Of a stretch of DNA of 64,000 bases, positions 1 to 11,012 are shown piece after piece. The notes under the pieces are model-generated. The model saw only the letters and a program-made list of their open reading frames with translations. It had not been told where the DNA came from and did not search any database. The DNA is from Dillenia suffruticosa (taxonomy: Eukaryota > Streptophyta > Magnoliopsida > Dilleniales > Dilleniaceae). The DNA is taken from NCBI GenBank assembly GCA_033439265.1, contig JAVTVX010000012.1:16316501-16380500 (forward strand). Reading direction: 5' to 3'. The stretch's first letter is position 1, and the number at the start of each line of letters is the position of its first letter. The translations under genes were made by a program, and so were the position numbers.

Positions 1-119
1 CCCTCTCGGATCCGATCTTCCAATATAGGTCTAATCCTGAAATTAGCCAACAAGGCAACACTCTTATCTGTACTCAACTTCATGCCTAGTCTCCTCAGCT
101 CCAACAACAAAGGCATATA

Positions 120-1492
120 GGTAGAATGGACATAAGACACACCTCTCATGGCTTTCCAACTCAAAGCATCTATAACTACATTCGCTTTCCCTAGATGATA
201 GTCTAGGATCAAATCATAGTCCTTGAGAAGTTCCACCCAGCATCTTTGCCTTAAATTCAAATCTTTCTTAGTGAGAATATATTTCAAACTCTTATGATTT
301 GTAAATAACCCGCATTGCTCACCATACAGATAATATCTCCACGTCTTCGATGCGAAGAATACAGGCACCAACTCCAAATCAAACATTGGATAATTCATCT
401 CATGAGGTTTTAACTGTCAGGACACAAAGGCTACCACATTTCCATTCTACATCAATACACAACCAAGACCTAGTAGGGAAGCATCACTATAAAACTCATG
501 GCCTATTTCATGAGTCCAGAGGGTAAGGATAGGGGCAGAAGTTAATCTGGATTTGAGCTCCTCAAAGCTCTGCTGACAGTCCTCTTACCAGACAAATCAG
601 ACTTCTTTCTTTAATAACCTAGTCATGGATGCTGCAATTCGAGAAAACCCTTATATGAATCTCCGATAATAATTTGTAAGTCCCAAAAAACTACGAATTT
701 CAGATACATTCCTTGACAACTCTCACTTTATAATGGCCTCAATCTTCTGTAAGTCCATAGACACACCCTTGGCCGATATTATATGTCCCAAAAAGATTAC
801 CTGGTCCAACCAGAATTCACACTTGCTGAACTTAGCGTAGAGTTGTTGATCTCGGAGGATTTGTAATACAATTCGCAAGTGCTCTTGGTACTCCATTTTA
901 GACTTAGAATGGATTAAGATGTCGTCAATAAATCTATCACAAACTTATCCAAAAATGGCCTAAACACCTTATTCATCAAATCCATGAATGCCGCTGGAGC
1001 ATTTGACAACCCGAATGACATCACTAGAAACTCAAAGTGCTCATATTGGGTCCTGAAGACTGTTTTCAGAACACCTTCAGCCTTGATTCGTAGCTGATAA
1101 TACCCCGACCTCAAATCTATCTTGGTGAAGACCTTATCACCTTGAAGCTAGTCAAAAAGATCATCTATACGAGGCAATGGGTATTGATTCTTCAATGTAA
1201 CCCTATTCAACTGCTAGTAGTCTATACATAATCTTATAGAATTATCTTTCTTCTTTACAAACAACCTCGGCGCACCCCAAGGAGATATATTGGTTCGGAT
1301 AAACCTTTTCTCTGGTAATTCTTGTAACTGTGTCTGAAACTCCTTCAATTGTGTTGTAGCCATACAAGAGAGAGGAATATGGATGAGATTTGCCCCTAGA
1401 GCTAGATTTATGGTGAAATCGATCTCACGTTTCGTAGGTAACCCTGACAACTCATCAAGAAAAACATCTGAAAATTCCTTGGCAACCGGCAT
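120..1492 (-). pseudogene. Ty3/gypsy reverse transcriptase and RNase H remnant
   Basis: The N-terminal RT part is at 1492-1214 and contains [20 protein letters not shown], the usual entry to the gypsy palm. The next piece (1114-914) has SGYYQLRIK and [15 protein letters not shown]. The catalytic box FIDDILIHS lies at about 932-906, after a frame change. Further along the minus strand, FLGHIIS, FLGLTNYYRRFI and the RNase H stretch (YSDASLLGLGCVLM, then NYPMFDLEL and [14 protein letters not shown]) can be read with several stops. Domain order and spacing match intact elements, so the losses are point mutations and small indels rather than rearrangement. Confidence 0.85.
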
Positions 1493-1499
1493 CTCCTCC

Positions 1500-3180
1500 T
1501 ACTTTCCTGTCATAACCTCCTTAAAACCCTGACATCCCTTTTGAAGATGTCGGTAACCGATAAGTTGAGATTGCACAAGTCGGAAGGATCCTCCTAACTC
1601 ACTGGAATATTATGTTGGACCAATCTATCCCTTCAAGAGCCACTTCCTTCTTATGGCAATCAATATAGGCCCGGTGCTTGGACAACCAATCCATCACTAG
1701 AATGTCATCAAAATTAACTAAAGATAGGAGCATAAGATCCGCCTCAAAAGAAAACCCACATCTCTCAACCATGCAATCCTTAGAAACCAAGTCAATGATC
1801 ACAAAAGGACCCAAAGAATGACCACAAACATCCTAGGGATGAGAGGGACTGAAGGGTGTTCGTCCTTTATCCGGTTCGGCCCCAGAATCTATAAGTACAA
1901 ATGCAGGAAAGTCACAAATAGTAAGGGTACCTGTTACCACATTAGGCTTGACATCTGCCTTCTACTGAGTCATGACGTAAACTCATGGCTGAACTCTATT
2001 TCTCTGGGGGGGTGTTAGGAGTTCTGCTACTTGGTGCTGAACCCACTGCATACTACCAGATTGAGGTGGAGCATGCCTCAATGGTTGGGGTGCCTTCACA
2101 ATCTGTCCGAATCTGATCCCATGACTGTCATCCTGACCGACTGATGTGGTCGGCCAGTCCACAACCATAACAAACACGAGTCTCTACCCTACATTGTCCA
2201 ATATGCCTGTTCCCACATGCCTAGCATACGGGAATGTTTGCTGGGTTCTATGGCAGTCTACCTGTAATTCTCTCCATAGGCTGAGCTAGAGCCCTCTGAA
2301 ACTGCGACCTCCTCCCATCTCCCCTCCTACCATTATGCGCTTGCCCCTATTGTGACTCACCCCAGAAATCTTTGTGGTGGCTCTGATGGTGCTGCTGATG
2401 GAATTGTTGAGAGTGGTTCTGTTAGTGGCGTTTCTACTCCGGGACTCTGAACTCTAGCCTTTGGCTATCCTGGCCTCTACCTGCATGGTCCCTTGAACCA
2501 ACTGATCAAACTGCATATACTACACCGCCATGACATGGGTCCTGATCTCTATCCGTAATCCCATCTCAAACCTACGGCACATATCCTCCTCTGTGGCTAC
2601 CAATGCCGAGGCATACCGAGCTAAGTCTCCAAACTCCTGCTCATACTCATACACACTCTTTTCTTGCTCCAGCTTCAGGAATTTCTCTAGTTTTGCATCT
2701 CGATTAGTACGAGGCTAATACTGGGCCTCAAAGGCCTTTCGAAAACCATTCCAAGTGGACACAGAAGAAATCTAGTTCTCTGATTTCCATCAAAAACCGC
2801 GTGGGACTTCAATAGCATACCCACCGCAGCATATCTAGTTTCATCCAAGCTGCCTAAGTGAAACCATCATTGATACTCTTCTACCAAGATTTTGCCTCAG
2901 TCGAATCTTGGGCACCCACAAACCTTGTTACCACCATCTTCCTCAACTCACTAACTGTATGAGCTACTGGGTTCTTCTGGTTAACCTCCACTAGTGACCT
3001 GAATAATGACATCCCTCACAGTTTCCAAAGTTACTCTTCTAGGCGGGGTGATGCGATCTTCACCCTAATGGCGAGGGAACTCAAAATCCGCTTGTATACC
3101 AGGAATGGACAAAGTGCTGGTCTGTTTTCGTGGCCATCGGGTCGGTGGCCTATGGCCCGCACCGGTACGATGGGGAGGCA
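1500..3180 (-). pseudogene. Ty3/gypsy gag and protease remnant
   Basis: The protease-side fragment at 1814-1599 ends with MDWLSKHRAYIDCHKKEV, the C-terminal signature of plant gypsy proteases. Upstream on the minus strand, near 2185-2140, a zinc-knuckle relic reads CYGCGLADH: two cysteines and the histidine of the CCHC box remain and the last cysteine is lost beside a stop. The region 2240-3180 should be capsid but is too broken for a continuous reading. Confidence 0.7.
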
Positions 3181-3285
3181 TCTACACATGCATGCATAAG
3201 GGAAGAATTAGGATGAGTGTAAAAATAGGAAAAGAATGGAGATAAAATGGTGCAAGACTCTCTACCTGCTAAGCTCAACTAAACT

Positions 3286-3300
3286 TGACTCTAATACCGA
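3286..3300 (-). other. Primer-binding site of the gypsy element (tRNA-iMet type)
   Basis: On the minus strand the sequence reads TCGGTATTAGAGTC, close to the plant consensus TGGTATCAGAGC complementary to initiator methionine tRNA. It lies four bases inside the LTR end TGTTACA. This fixes the element's orientation and the inner LTR border at 3305. Confidence 0.65.
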
Positions 3301-3304
3301 TCCT

Positions 3305-5667
3305 TGTAACACCTCTATCCCAGGGTGCTACCGGCGTGAAGGCATTGGCGGGTTACTAAACCAACCAACACCATCACCAGCCTAACTAAACACCTTAGAA
3401 TATAAACAAATAATAAAACGAACAGTGGAAATAAAAGAATACTTTATAAAACAAAAATTTGGCCAAATTAAATGTGTAGTCTAAGTCAAGTTTTCTCAAA
3501 TTCAAAATCAATGTAACTAAATTAATAAAACTGAACAGAATAAATTGGTACAAATTACAAATTTTTTCCCAAAATAAACGAAATACGAGAAAAGACATCT
3601 TAAAGACCAAATACTCGCATACAAATATCTTAGTCTCCATGGAGATCTGAACTCCATCCCACCTAAGCTCTACTTCAATTGGATGAACGATCTAAAGAGA
3701 GTGTAAACCATGAACTAATTCTCACATGGGAAATGCGAGACAATATCGTGAGACAAAAAGGTCTCAATGAACGTTACTAGGCTCACAACGGGACTTCTTT
3801 TCAAATGCACCAAAATCCATATAAAATCAATAATTAAAAATCCATGCATGACAATTCATATAAAAAATAGGTCCATGAGTTTCAATGAAAATAAAAATTT
3901 TAAAATTCATGTCAGTTCAAGTTTACATTCAAAACACAAAACACATCACATGCTATATGCGACTAGGTGCCAAAGCATTACATGCCAGCAATGATCTCAA
4001 AAAAAAAAAATAATACCTTCCCTCTACCTTTAGGTGCCAAGGCATTACATGTCATATGTGCACAATCGGAACCGAATCTAAACCATAAAGCCATTCGTAC
4101 AACTAAAAGATCCCTACTCTCAGGTAATACAACACTCCCAAACAAGATCAGAATATATGCAACATGCCATTCACAAGCTCAACATATATCAAAATAGATA
4201 AATTTCAAGATTCTATATGATCATTAAAAAATAAAAAATAAAAGATCGGACACTATCCCGTATACAATTTGCAATTATCATCATTGTTTCCAAAACATGT
4301 GTATAAATATATTATGGAACAAATCACATTAAAACATGAACAGAAAATAAAACAGCAATTTTAATCAGTTATTTTCAAATATCATAAGTTTTGAAAACAT
4401 TTTCATAAAAACAATTTAAAAAAGCTATGATCATGGTAAAACTCACAGATGACAGAATACAGGTGTGTGGTTAGGCTTTGTCTGGTCCTCCATATGATCA
4501 AACTTAGAAATCCCAAACAAAAAGACAGAAAACACAAGAAAATATAAGGTTTTGGTATAAAGAAGCACATCCAGCAACGTGGCAACATTTAATTGGTTCA
4601 AGTGTACGGTTTCAGTCACATGTACTACACATGGCCAGTCGACATAGTGTCACCTGGCACACTATGCCACGTGTCATCTTCTCAATGGTTGGTTTGGGAC
4701 GAGTCACCACCCACGTGGTCAACCATTGCCACGTGTCCCTCTGTGATTGATCAGTTTTTGGGTCTCTGCCACATGGATTACATGTGGCATCGAGTTTTAG
4801 GTCCGGGTCAAAAAGTCAACTAGTTCACGCATTACCAAGGCTGTGAGAAGGGTTTGGGGAAGTTGTTATATATACACGCTCCGGTGGAAACTCCTATCCA
4901 ATGTGGGATTCAAGGTTTCCAAGATAGTTTTTTAGCTAATTTGACCTTCGTTTTCATGGTGGTCCAATGCTGGAAAAAGGTAACCAACACTTGGGCTGAA
5001 AGTTGGAAGTGTGGACATCATCCTAAGGTCGATTAGAGTCACCAACGGCAATTCTAGGTCATTGGAAAATTGAGTTGTAGGTTTGCTCAGAGTCTCTTTT
5101 CCGGTTTTTACATGATGATAGGGGTATTCGACATGATTTTTGACCTAGATCAGGTAGGATTTTGAGTCTGCTTTCTAAAAATGAATTATTCTATAAAGTA
5201 TGTCTTTAAAATGGTCCAAGAATCATAGGAAAAGCAGTTCAAACGAGAAATTTATGAGCGGTCAAAGTTGCCACTCAAAACAGAATTAAAAATCTAGGTT
5301 ATGTTTTTGGAATTCCGGTTTGCAACAGAGGTTTTTTGAGTGTATTTTTCTTAATCATTTTGAGAGTTTCAAGTCTAGCTTTCTAAAGGTCAATTAATCT
5401 ACAAAGTACCGACTTTACAATGTCCAAAAATCTCAGAAAAAGGTTCATTATAGAGAGAGTAATCGAAACCCAAAAATGGTACCTTGAAACTGTCCAGAAA
5501 CAAGGAGAGGTTGATTTTTCAGATTCTGGCTACTCTTTTTTCCAATTTCCGGTGACTCCTCTGATTGGGTTTTGTTGTCTTAACCTTAAATCTTCTTAAA
5601 ACTATTTTAGTTACGAGAATCGCTCACGCATTGCTCCCAATTTCTCAAATTTCTTCCTCTAGACTCG

Positions 5668-5738
<71 letters not shown>

Positions 5739-5860
5739 CTCCCCCAATTGAAACTCAAAAACTCCAACAACTCTCTGTAACTCAAATCTAAGAGAAATTT
5801 TAGGGGATTAGGATGATTTGAAGGAGTTTTCTCCATGATTTTAGAGATAAAAATCCCTCT
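3305..5860 (-). repeat. Probable 5' LTR of the gypsy element
   Basis: The inner edge is the TG of TGTAACA (plus strand) at 3305, next to the primer-binding site. No coding signal is seen from 3305 to 5860, and the track includes a 66-bp CT microsatellite. The outer edge is a guess: without the other LTR it cannot be set, and unrelated DNA could begin anywhere after about 4.5 kb. Confidence 0.4.
5671..5736. repeat. (TC)33 microsatellite
   Basis: Sixty-six uninterrupted bases of TC dinucleotide, giving artificial Ser-Leu and Glu-Arg reading frames on the two strands. It probably lies inside the gypsy LTR and should be length-polymorphic. Confidence 0.98.
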
Positions 5861-5899
5861 CTTTTAATTTTAATTTTTTTAAATTTTAAATTGTAAATT

Positions 5900-6520
5900 T
5901 TTTTTTAAAACTCTTTTTTTTTGGAGTCAAGAATATGATTACATATAAATAAAAATAAAAAAAAGGAAAAAGAGCAAGGGCACTCACATGTCGCCTTTTT
6001 GCGATCTTTGATTTAAACTACAATGGTTGAGGGTAAGGTTTCTATTTCGTGGAAGGTCATTTCATTTGGTAACCTGCCCTTTGTGTTGGAGGCTTTGTGC
6101 GGGAGGATTTTATCAGATGATAACATCTAACAAGAGAGTTAAAGACCGTTGACCAGCTGCTCCACCATTTATGGACTTGCTGTTAATGGGAAAAGGTTTT
6201 CCCATTTCTTGCATATTTTCTGTTGACTGCCAGCTCTCTACAAAGTCAATTAGTGAATTTGAGCAGGTCAGGGATTTGTAAAGCCAGGAGGAGAGTTTAC
6301 ATTATTCAATTTTTCTAGCCATATTTTGGATGAGTTTGAGGGAACAGAGTAGGAGGATGATATTTGGGGTGGAAATTTCCCTAGTTTTGTGGACAATTTT
6401 CCTAAAGCTTATATTTTTGGTCCTCCACAAAATCTTTCAAGAGCTTCATAGAGATGTCTATTTTTTGGATTGCTTATTGCTGTAATCCTTGGTTGGCGGC
6501 ACTGTATTAGTGCTAAGTGA
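5900..6520 (+). other. Non-repeat stretch with an unassigned coding-like remnant
   Basis: Most of this stretch is featureless. From about 6289 to 6452 the plus strand reads GFVKPGGEFTLFNFSS, then HILDEFEGTE, a stop, and EDDIWGGNFPSFVDNFPK followed by AYIFGPPQNLSRAS and a stop. The composition is protein-like (aromatics, Gly, Pro, acidic residues) rather than random AT-rich translation. I do not recognise the family. A short retroelement begins at 6524, so this may be a broken gene or an older transposon. Confidence 0.3.
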
Positions 6521-6523
6521 CTT

Positions 6524-6842
6524 TGATGCAAGGGAAGGGTTTAGGGCAATTAGAACTCAATAATTAGGCTAGAAAAGGGTGAATATGGTTGGAATAATAA
6601 CTACATTTAAAGAAAAGCATGTAACTTATGTACTGAGAGAGAAAACAATGATATCATAAAGTGACTACTATTTTCCTATTTATACTAGTTACGACAAACT
6701 TTAATTCTAGGTGAAGATTTCTAATTAATTAAAACTTCCTAGTTAATTAAATAGAATAAAAACATAAACAAAAAATAATAAGGGAAACTAATAAACAAGA
6801 AAAAACTAGGCACTTTCTAATTTCTTGAATTTTCCTGCATCA
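6524..6842 (-). repeat. 3' LTR (left copy) of the short element
   Basis: This 319-bp copy has perfect 7-bp inverted termini, TGATGCA and TGCATCA. It shares with the right copy the blocks ACAATGATATCATAAAGTGA and CTTGAATTTTCCTGCA. Compared with the right copy it lacks about 270 bp after the shared AATAGAA-type block, so either it lost sequence or the other gained some. Confidence 0.75.
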
Positions 6843-7020
6843 TTCTACCTTGGTTGGAAAAAGACTCATCCTCCACGATGGACTCATCTTCAATTCTCAA
6901 TGTATAGTTGGAACCCTAGTCTAATTCTTCGATGTAATCGTTCATTTCCACCTTTTGATTGGGCCTTGTTACCTTTTCCTTTTTGAGGGACTCCAAAATC
7001 TGCCAAGAGGACATCCAGTC

Positions 7021-8188
7021 TCACAAGCTCCATTTTTCTCTCCTTTGTGGCAGATGCTTCAGTAGGCTTTTCACCATAGGTTCATATTGTACCAAAACCT
7101 CTGGCTCATTATTATGCTGCTCTTCCACATCATCATCACTATCATCAAGAAGATCATCATTGCTTTCACTCTCCTCATGCTTCTCTGATCTGAAAGAAGG
7201 GCAGTCCAGATGACCATGATTAACATTCACCAATATAACTTCCTTTTCATGCCTTCCCAAAATCGATTCTATCAATGCTTTTGACTCTTCCTTGAGAGGA
7301 TTCAGAGTGTACCTCATGTTATCCTTGTTGGAGTAAGTATTACGTTTATTTTGTGATCCATATCATGATCAAATAACCAAGGTTTTCTATGAAGATTATG
7401 CCCAACATCCATTGATACAACGTCACATAAAGCTTCATCTTCCAAATTACTATCCGTAGTGAATTTCGCCAAACATTGGGAAGTTACGGCATCATGTACC
7501 CTTTCTTTAACCAACCTTTTTTTATATGGATAAGGATGTTTTTATTGTAGGAAGCTTTAATCTGTCAACAACTTCCATAGATATATTTTCCATGCTTCTT
7601 CCATTATTGACAAGATCACAAACCTTGCCTATACAAACAAAATGTGTAGGGAAAATATTACACCTCCTCCAATCTTCCTCTTCATCTTTAATCATTGCCG
7701 CCTTCACCCTTTGCACCACCAACGACTCACCTTGGACTGGCTGAACATCAATTTCTCCTTCCTCATTATATTCATAGAAAACCAGATCCAACTCTTCCTC
7801 AAATTCAGCTACTGCATTCCTCAATTGAAGATCCATTTCTTCTATCTCCTCATCGTATTCACAGAAATTGGATTTAACTCTTCATCAAAACTCCATTGTG
7901 ATCAAGAGCATAGGGTAACCGTCTTCCAATCCACCATGCATCGCATGGTTTGTAGGTCCAGCTTCATGAAAAGGGTTCACGCCCTTGACTTCCTCTTCCT
8001 TCTCAAGATTTGGAAGCTCAAGTTCTTTGTAGTTGCCTTCTGGAATCTCCATTCAGGCTTCTATGGGTTCCTGATGCTGCAAGGCTTTGTACAGCCTAAG
8101 TCAAGTCCTCAATCATTCTCCACATCTCGGCCAACTCTGTTAGTTGGGTTTCATTGCCTCTACCTCGTGCACTACTTTGACCAGCCAT
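7021..8188 (-). pseudogene. gag start fused to gypsy protease-region remnant
   Basis: The minus strand has an ATG at 8188 followed by MAGQSSARGRGNETQLTELA, resembling the start of plant gypsy gag, then a stop. At 7836-7522 a protease-like frame contains NIFPTHFVCIGKVCDLV and later MEVVDRLKLP; intact relatives have a DSGS-type active site shortly after the GKVC motif, and here the corresponding residues are NNGRS. The next frame (7514-7314) has DEALCDVVSMDVGHNLHRKP, the segment that follows the protease core. The 7317-7021 frame is acidic and unassigned. Capsid, zinc knuckle and polymerase are missing. Confidence 0.65.
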
Positions 8189-8395
8189 TGTTCAGACTCA
8201 GGGAAAAACAGTTTAGGTACGAAGGCTGAATTTTAGGGCTGGAAAACAAGTTTGAATTGCAGAAAAACCTTCTGGAAAGAGTCCAAAAATTCACAGAAAT
8301 AAGTTTCTGTGAAAAAATTCCTGCAGAAAGGTTTAGGAAAAAAAAAAGTTCCGGGATTCTGAAATTAGGTTGTAATCACAGGGGAAAAAAAATAT

Positions 8396-8411
8396 TGCCT
8401 GCTCTGATGTC
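8396..8411 (-). other. Primer-binding site of the short LTR element
   Basis: The minus strand reads ATCAGAGCAGG immediately inside the right-hand LTR, matching the tRNA-iMet binding site typical of plant LTR elements. Confidence 0.6.
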
Positions 8412-8414
8412 ACT

Positions 8415-9006
8415 TGATGCAGAGGTGGGGTTTAAGGTAATTAGAGCTCAACAATTAGGGTTAGAATATGGTGATTGTGGTAGGAACAATAATTAGGTTT
8501 AAAGAAAATGAAAAAAAAAGAAAGTTTATTGGGAGAGAAAACAATGATATCATAAAGTGACTACTATTTTCCTATTTATACTAATCAGGAGAGCCTTAAT
8601 TATGGGCCAAGACTTTCTAATTAATTAAAACTTCTTTGTTGATTAAATAGAATAGAAACATAAATAGAAAAATAGAAACTTCCTAGATAGAAACCTAAAT
8701 AGAGAAAGGAAACCGAAGAAATTGAGATTACGACTGATAATTCTCATTATTTTCTGAAGAAGCAGTACACGAATAAATAGAAAGGAAGGAGAGAATCTCT
8801 TCCTACTATCAAGGAACGAAAAAGCAGAAAAATAGCTAATTAGGGAATCGGTAAAATAATGCAAATATCCCTTTATTCTAGAAGACAAATCAAACTAATT
8901 CTACAGCAACTAATTCCTAGAGATTAGGTAATAAATTGTGGATTTCTACAGAAACTAATAAACAAGAAAAAACTGGACATTTTCAAATTTCTTGAATTTT
9001 CCTGCA
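8415..9006 (-). repeat. 5' LTR (right copy) of the short element
   Basis: This 592-bp copy starts with TGATGCA beside the primer-binding site and ends near CCTGCA at 9006, where the expected TGCATCA is mutated. Its middle part (about 8660-8940) has no counterpart in the left LTR. Confidence 0.7.
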
Positions 9007-11012
9007 AGTCCACGCTCTTACTTTGTTATAACAGTTTTTCTTTTCCTGGTAGAAAAGGGAATATTGTTTTAACTTTATTCATCGCAGACTGGATTAAACC
9101 TTTGGTCTGGAAGACAGAATTTACACCCGGGGAGAGCAACCATGCAAAGCATATTAGTGACTGGATAAGACGGGGATAAAATATAGATTAGTATAGTGTG
9201 ACTCTTGTCTCACATTATTGAAGTTCATTATATATTTGTAGTTTTTCGCATAAATATTTCAAATTAGAAAGTAAAAAATCGATAACTCGATTTGACTATT
9301 ATTAGAATTAGTTATTTGATGGAAGTTTCTTAGGATATCTGAAACAGTAAAACATTTCAATTTTATTGATATGATTACTTAGCATTTCTCAGAGTCTTTA
9401 TGCAATATCCTAGATATTTCTTAAGCTAGTCTACAAATTGACATGCCATGAAGTGTGTCCAACACATGTCAAGTCTCAGAGCTAATATGATGTCAGGAAA
9501 GCTAGTTTCAAATAGACAAGCCATGAGGTGTATCCGACACGTCGAGTGTAAAGTCATAGCTAACATGGTGTCACTCGTGGACGTGGCTTCATGTTCTAGA
9601 CTTTGTAGTGATGAGCCAATCTATCATAATTAGTGGTCAAAGAATACAAGGGGAATCCTGAGCATCTTAGATGTTCACTTGTGTTCACATCTGCCATTAG
9701 TGTTGTTCGCTATACTTCCTTTGCTCCATATTTGAAACTCATTTCTGTCTTGGCACCGAATAGATTACTCTCCAATGCTTGCTCAATTTGTAATTTTTTT
9801 TTCACTTTTGTTGAAAGGGATGAAGGACCAGATTTTGTGGGCCTAGGATAACAATCTCCTTGTTTCTATTTTCTATATTGTCTTTTCTGTATTCCAATGG
9901 CAGAACTGCAAATTCCCACCTTATTTTCACTTCTATCTTTTCTGTACTCCACTTTCCATATCAACCAGTTTTTAATCATCTAAGGTGCAAAAGTAAATTC
10001 AAGCAGTCTATTTCAAGTCTCCTTTGTGCTTTTGTCCTTTGCAGCACTGTAATGTGAACAAAATAAGTTCCATTTTTGTTTGTAGCTTATGGCTACACAG
10101 ATTTATGGTATATTTCTTCTCTGATCACTCGATAGATTTAGCTCTTGTTTCTTGTGGTGGCCTTGTTGCATAATTCAAATCTATAATCAAGTAAATTCTT
10201 TAACCCATTGCATCAAGCAACAAGAGCTGCTGACGTAATTCCATGGAAAAAAAAAGCATAAGGTTCGCACAATAATTTCTTGTCCATTTTGCACAACAAA
10301 TAACTGCATAACATTGAATAACTAGGTTTGACTTTGATTCTACAATAAAAATTTAACAGAACTCACAAATTAGTTGGGAACCTGGTTCCAGACAATTGCA
10401 TCACTGGAAAACTCAGTCTCAAATTAAAAACCTTACCAAGAACACAATGATAGGGCATATACCCTTGATAAATTTGACAATTGTACAACAACAGCATAGC
10501 TTAGAGAATATGTTTAGAATGTAAGTTCCAAACAACCAATTTGATGAACTAATTCCTTTTTTTTTCTTGCACAAAAGGCTAAGTCAAAACTCTAATTAAG
10601 TATATCACAAGAGATGCCCAAATAACTCACATGCATGCACGTGCACGCACGCGCGCGCGCGCACGCGCACACACACACACACCCCAAACGCAGATGTATG
10701 GACCCACAAATTTGGGCATCAAATGAGCTTAGATTCTTATTTTATGAAAAACTTTTGAATGTAGAGTCCCAGGCCCTGCCTGATTCCATCACCATATGAA
10801 AAAGATGTAACTAAATACTCGTTTAATGTAGAATCTTATTATTCTGTCTTAGAGTTGCCACAAGTGCAAGTTTTCATATTTACAGCTCGCATGAAATTTT
10901 TTGCGATCTATCTACGGGTTGTACTTGTGCAGTTGTCTATTAATATTGCATTTCTCTGTTGCAATGACTTTTTTTTGTTGGCTATTTAAGTTCAAATCCA
11001 TGTATTATGCAG
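9007..11012. other. Non-coding stretch upstream of the first visible LRR exon
   Basis: No exon, RNA gene or transposon domain was recognised here on either strand. I looked specifically for the signal peptide, the paired-cysteine N-cap and the first LRR expected for the receptor kinase that begins at 11013, and found none. Apart from an alternating purine-pyrimidine tract at 10628-10682, the stretch is ordinary AT-rich DNA. It is probably intron. Confidence 0.6.
10628..10682. repeat. 55-bp alternating purine-pyrimidine tract (CA/CG/TG)
   Basis: Every base from 10628 to 10682 alternates purine and pyrimidine: ATGCATGCACGTGCACGCAC, then a (GC)n core, then (AC)n. Such tracts readily adopt Z-form DNA under negative supercoiling. 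Confidence 0.9.

Larger units (their letters stand above)
1..5860 (-). mobile_element. Degenerate Ty3/gypsy LTR retrotransposon (5' LTR through RNase H)
   Basis: Read on the minus strand, the order is: probable 5' LTR (about 5860 down to 3305), primer-binding site (about 3300-3286), gag, protease, reverse transcriptase and RNase H, running off the left edge before the integrase. The order protease-RT-RNase H and the fragments [21 protein letters not shown] and FIDDILIHS identify Ty3/gypsy. Stops and frameshifts interrupt every domain, so it is dead. A Tekay/Del-like chromovirus is plausible from the long LTR, but the chromodomain and integrase lie outside the window. The right border is uncertain because the second LTR is not available for comparison. 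Confidence 0.85.
6524..9006 (-). mobile_element. Short non-autonomous gypsy-derived LTR retrotransposon
   Basis: Two similar direct repeats (6524-6842 and 8415-9006) flank a 1.57-kb interior. On the minus strand a primer-binding site (ATCAGAGCAGG, near 8411-8396) adjoins the high-coordinate LTR. The interior keeps only a gag start and protease-region sequence, with no reverse transcriptase, so any movement needed another element's enzymes. The LTR termini are TGATGCA and TGCATCA in the left copy and are eroded at the right outer edge. No 5-bp target duplication could be confirmed. Confidence 0.75.

Noticed and set aside
5645-5836. Glu-Arg and Ser-Leu repeat reading frames
   Set aside because: Both are translations of the TC microsatellite and carry no other protein signal.
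7526-8229. Long plus-strand frame of 195 codons
   Set aside because: It lies opposite the gypsy gag/protease remnant and has no domain; the minus strand explains the sequence.
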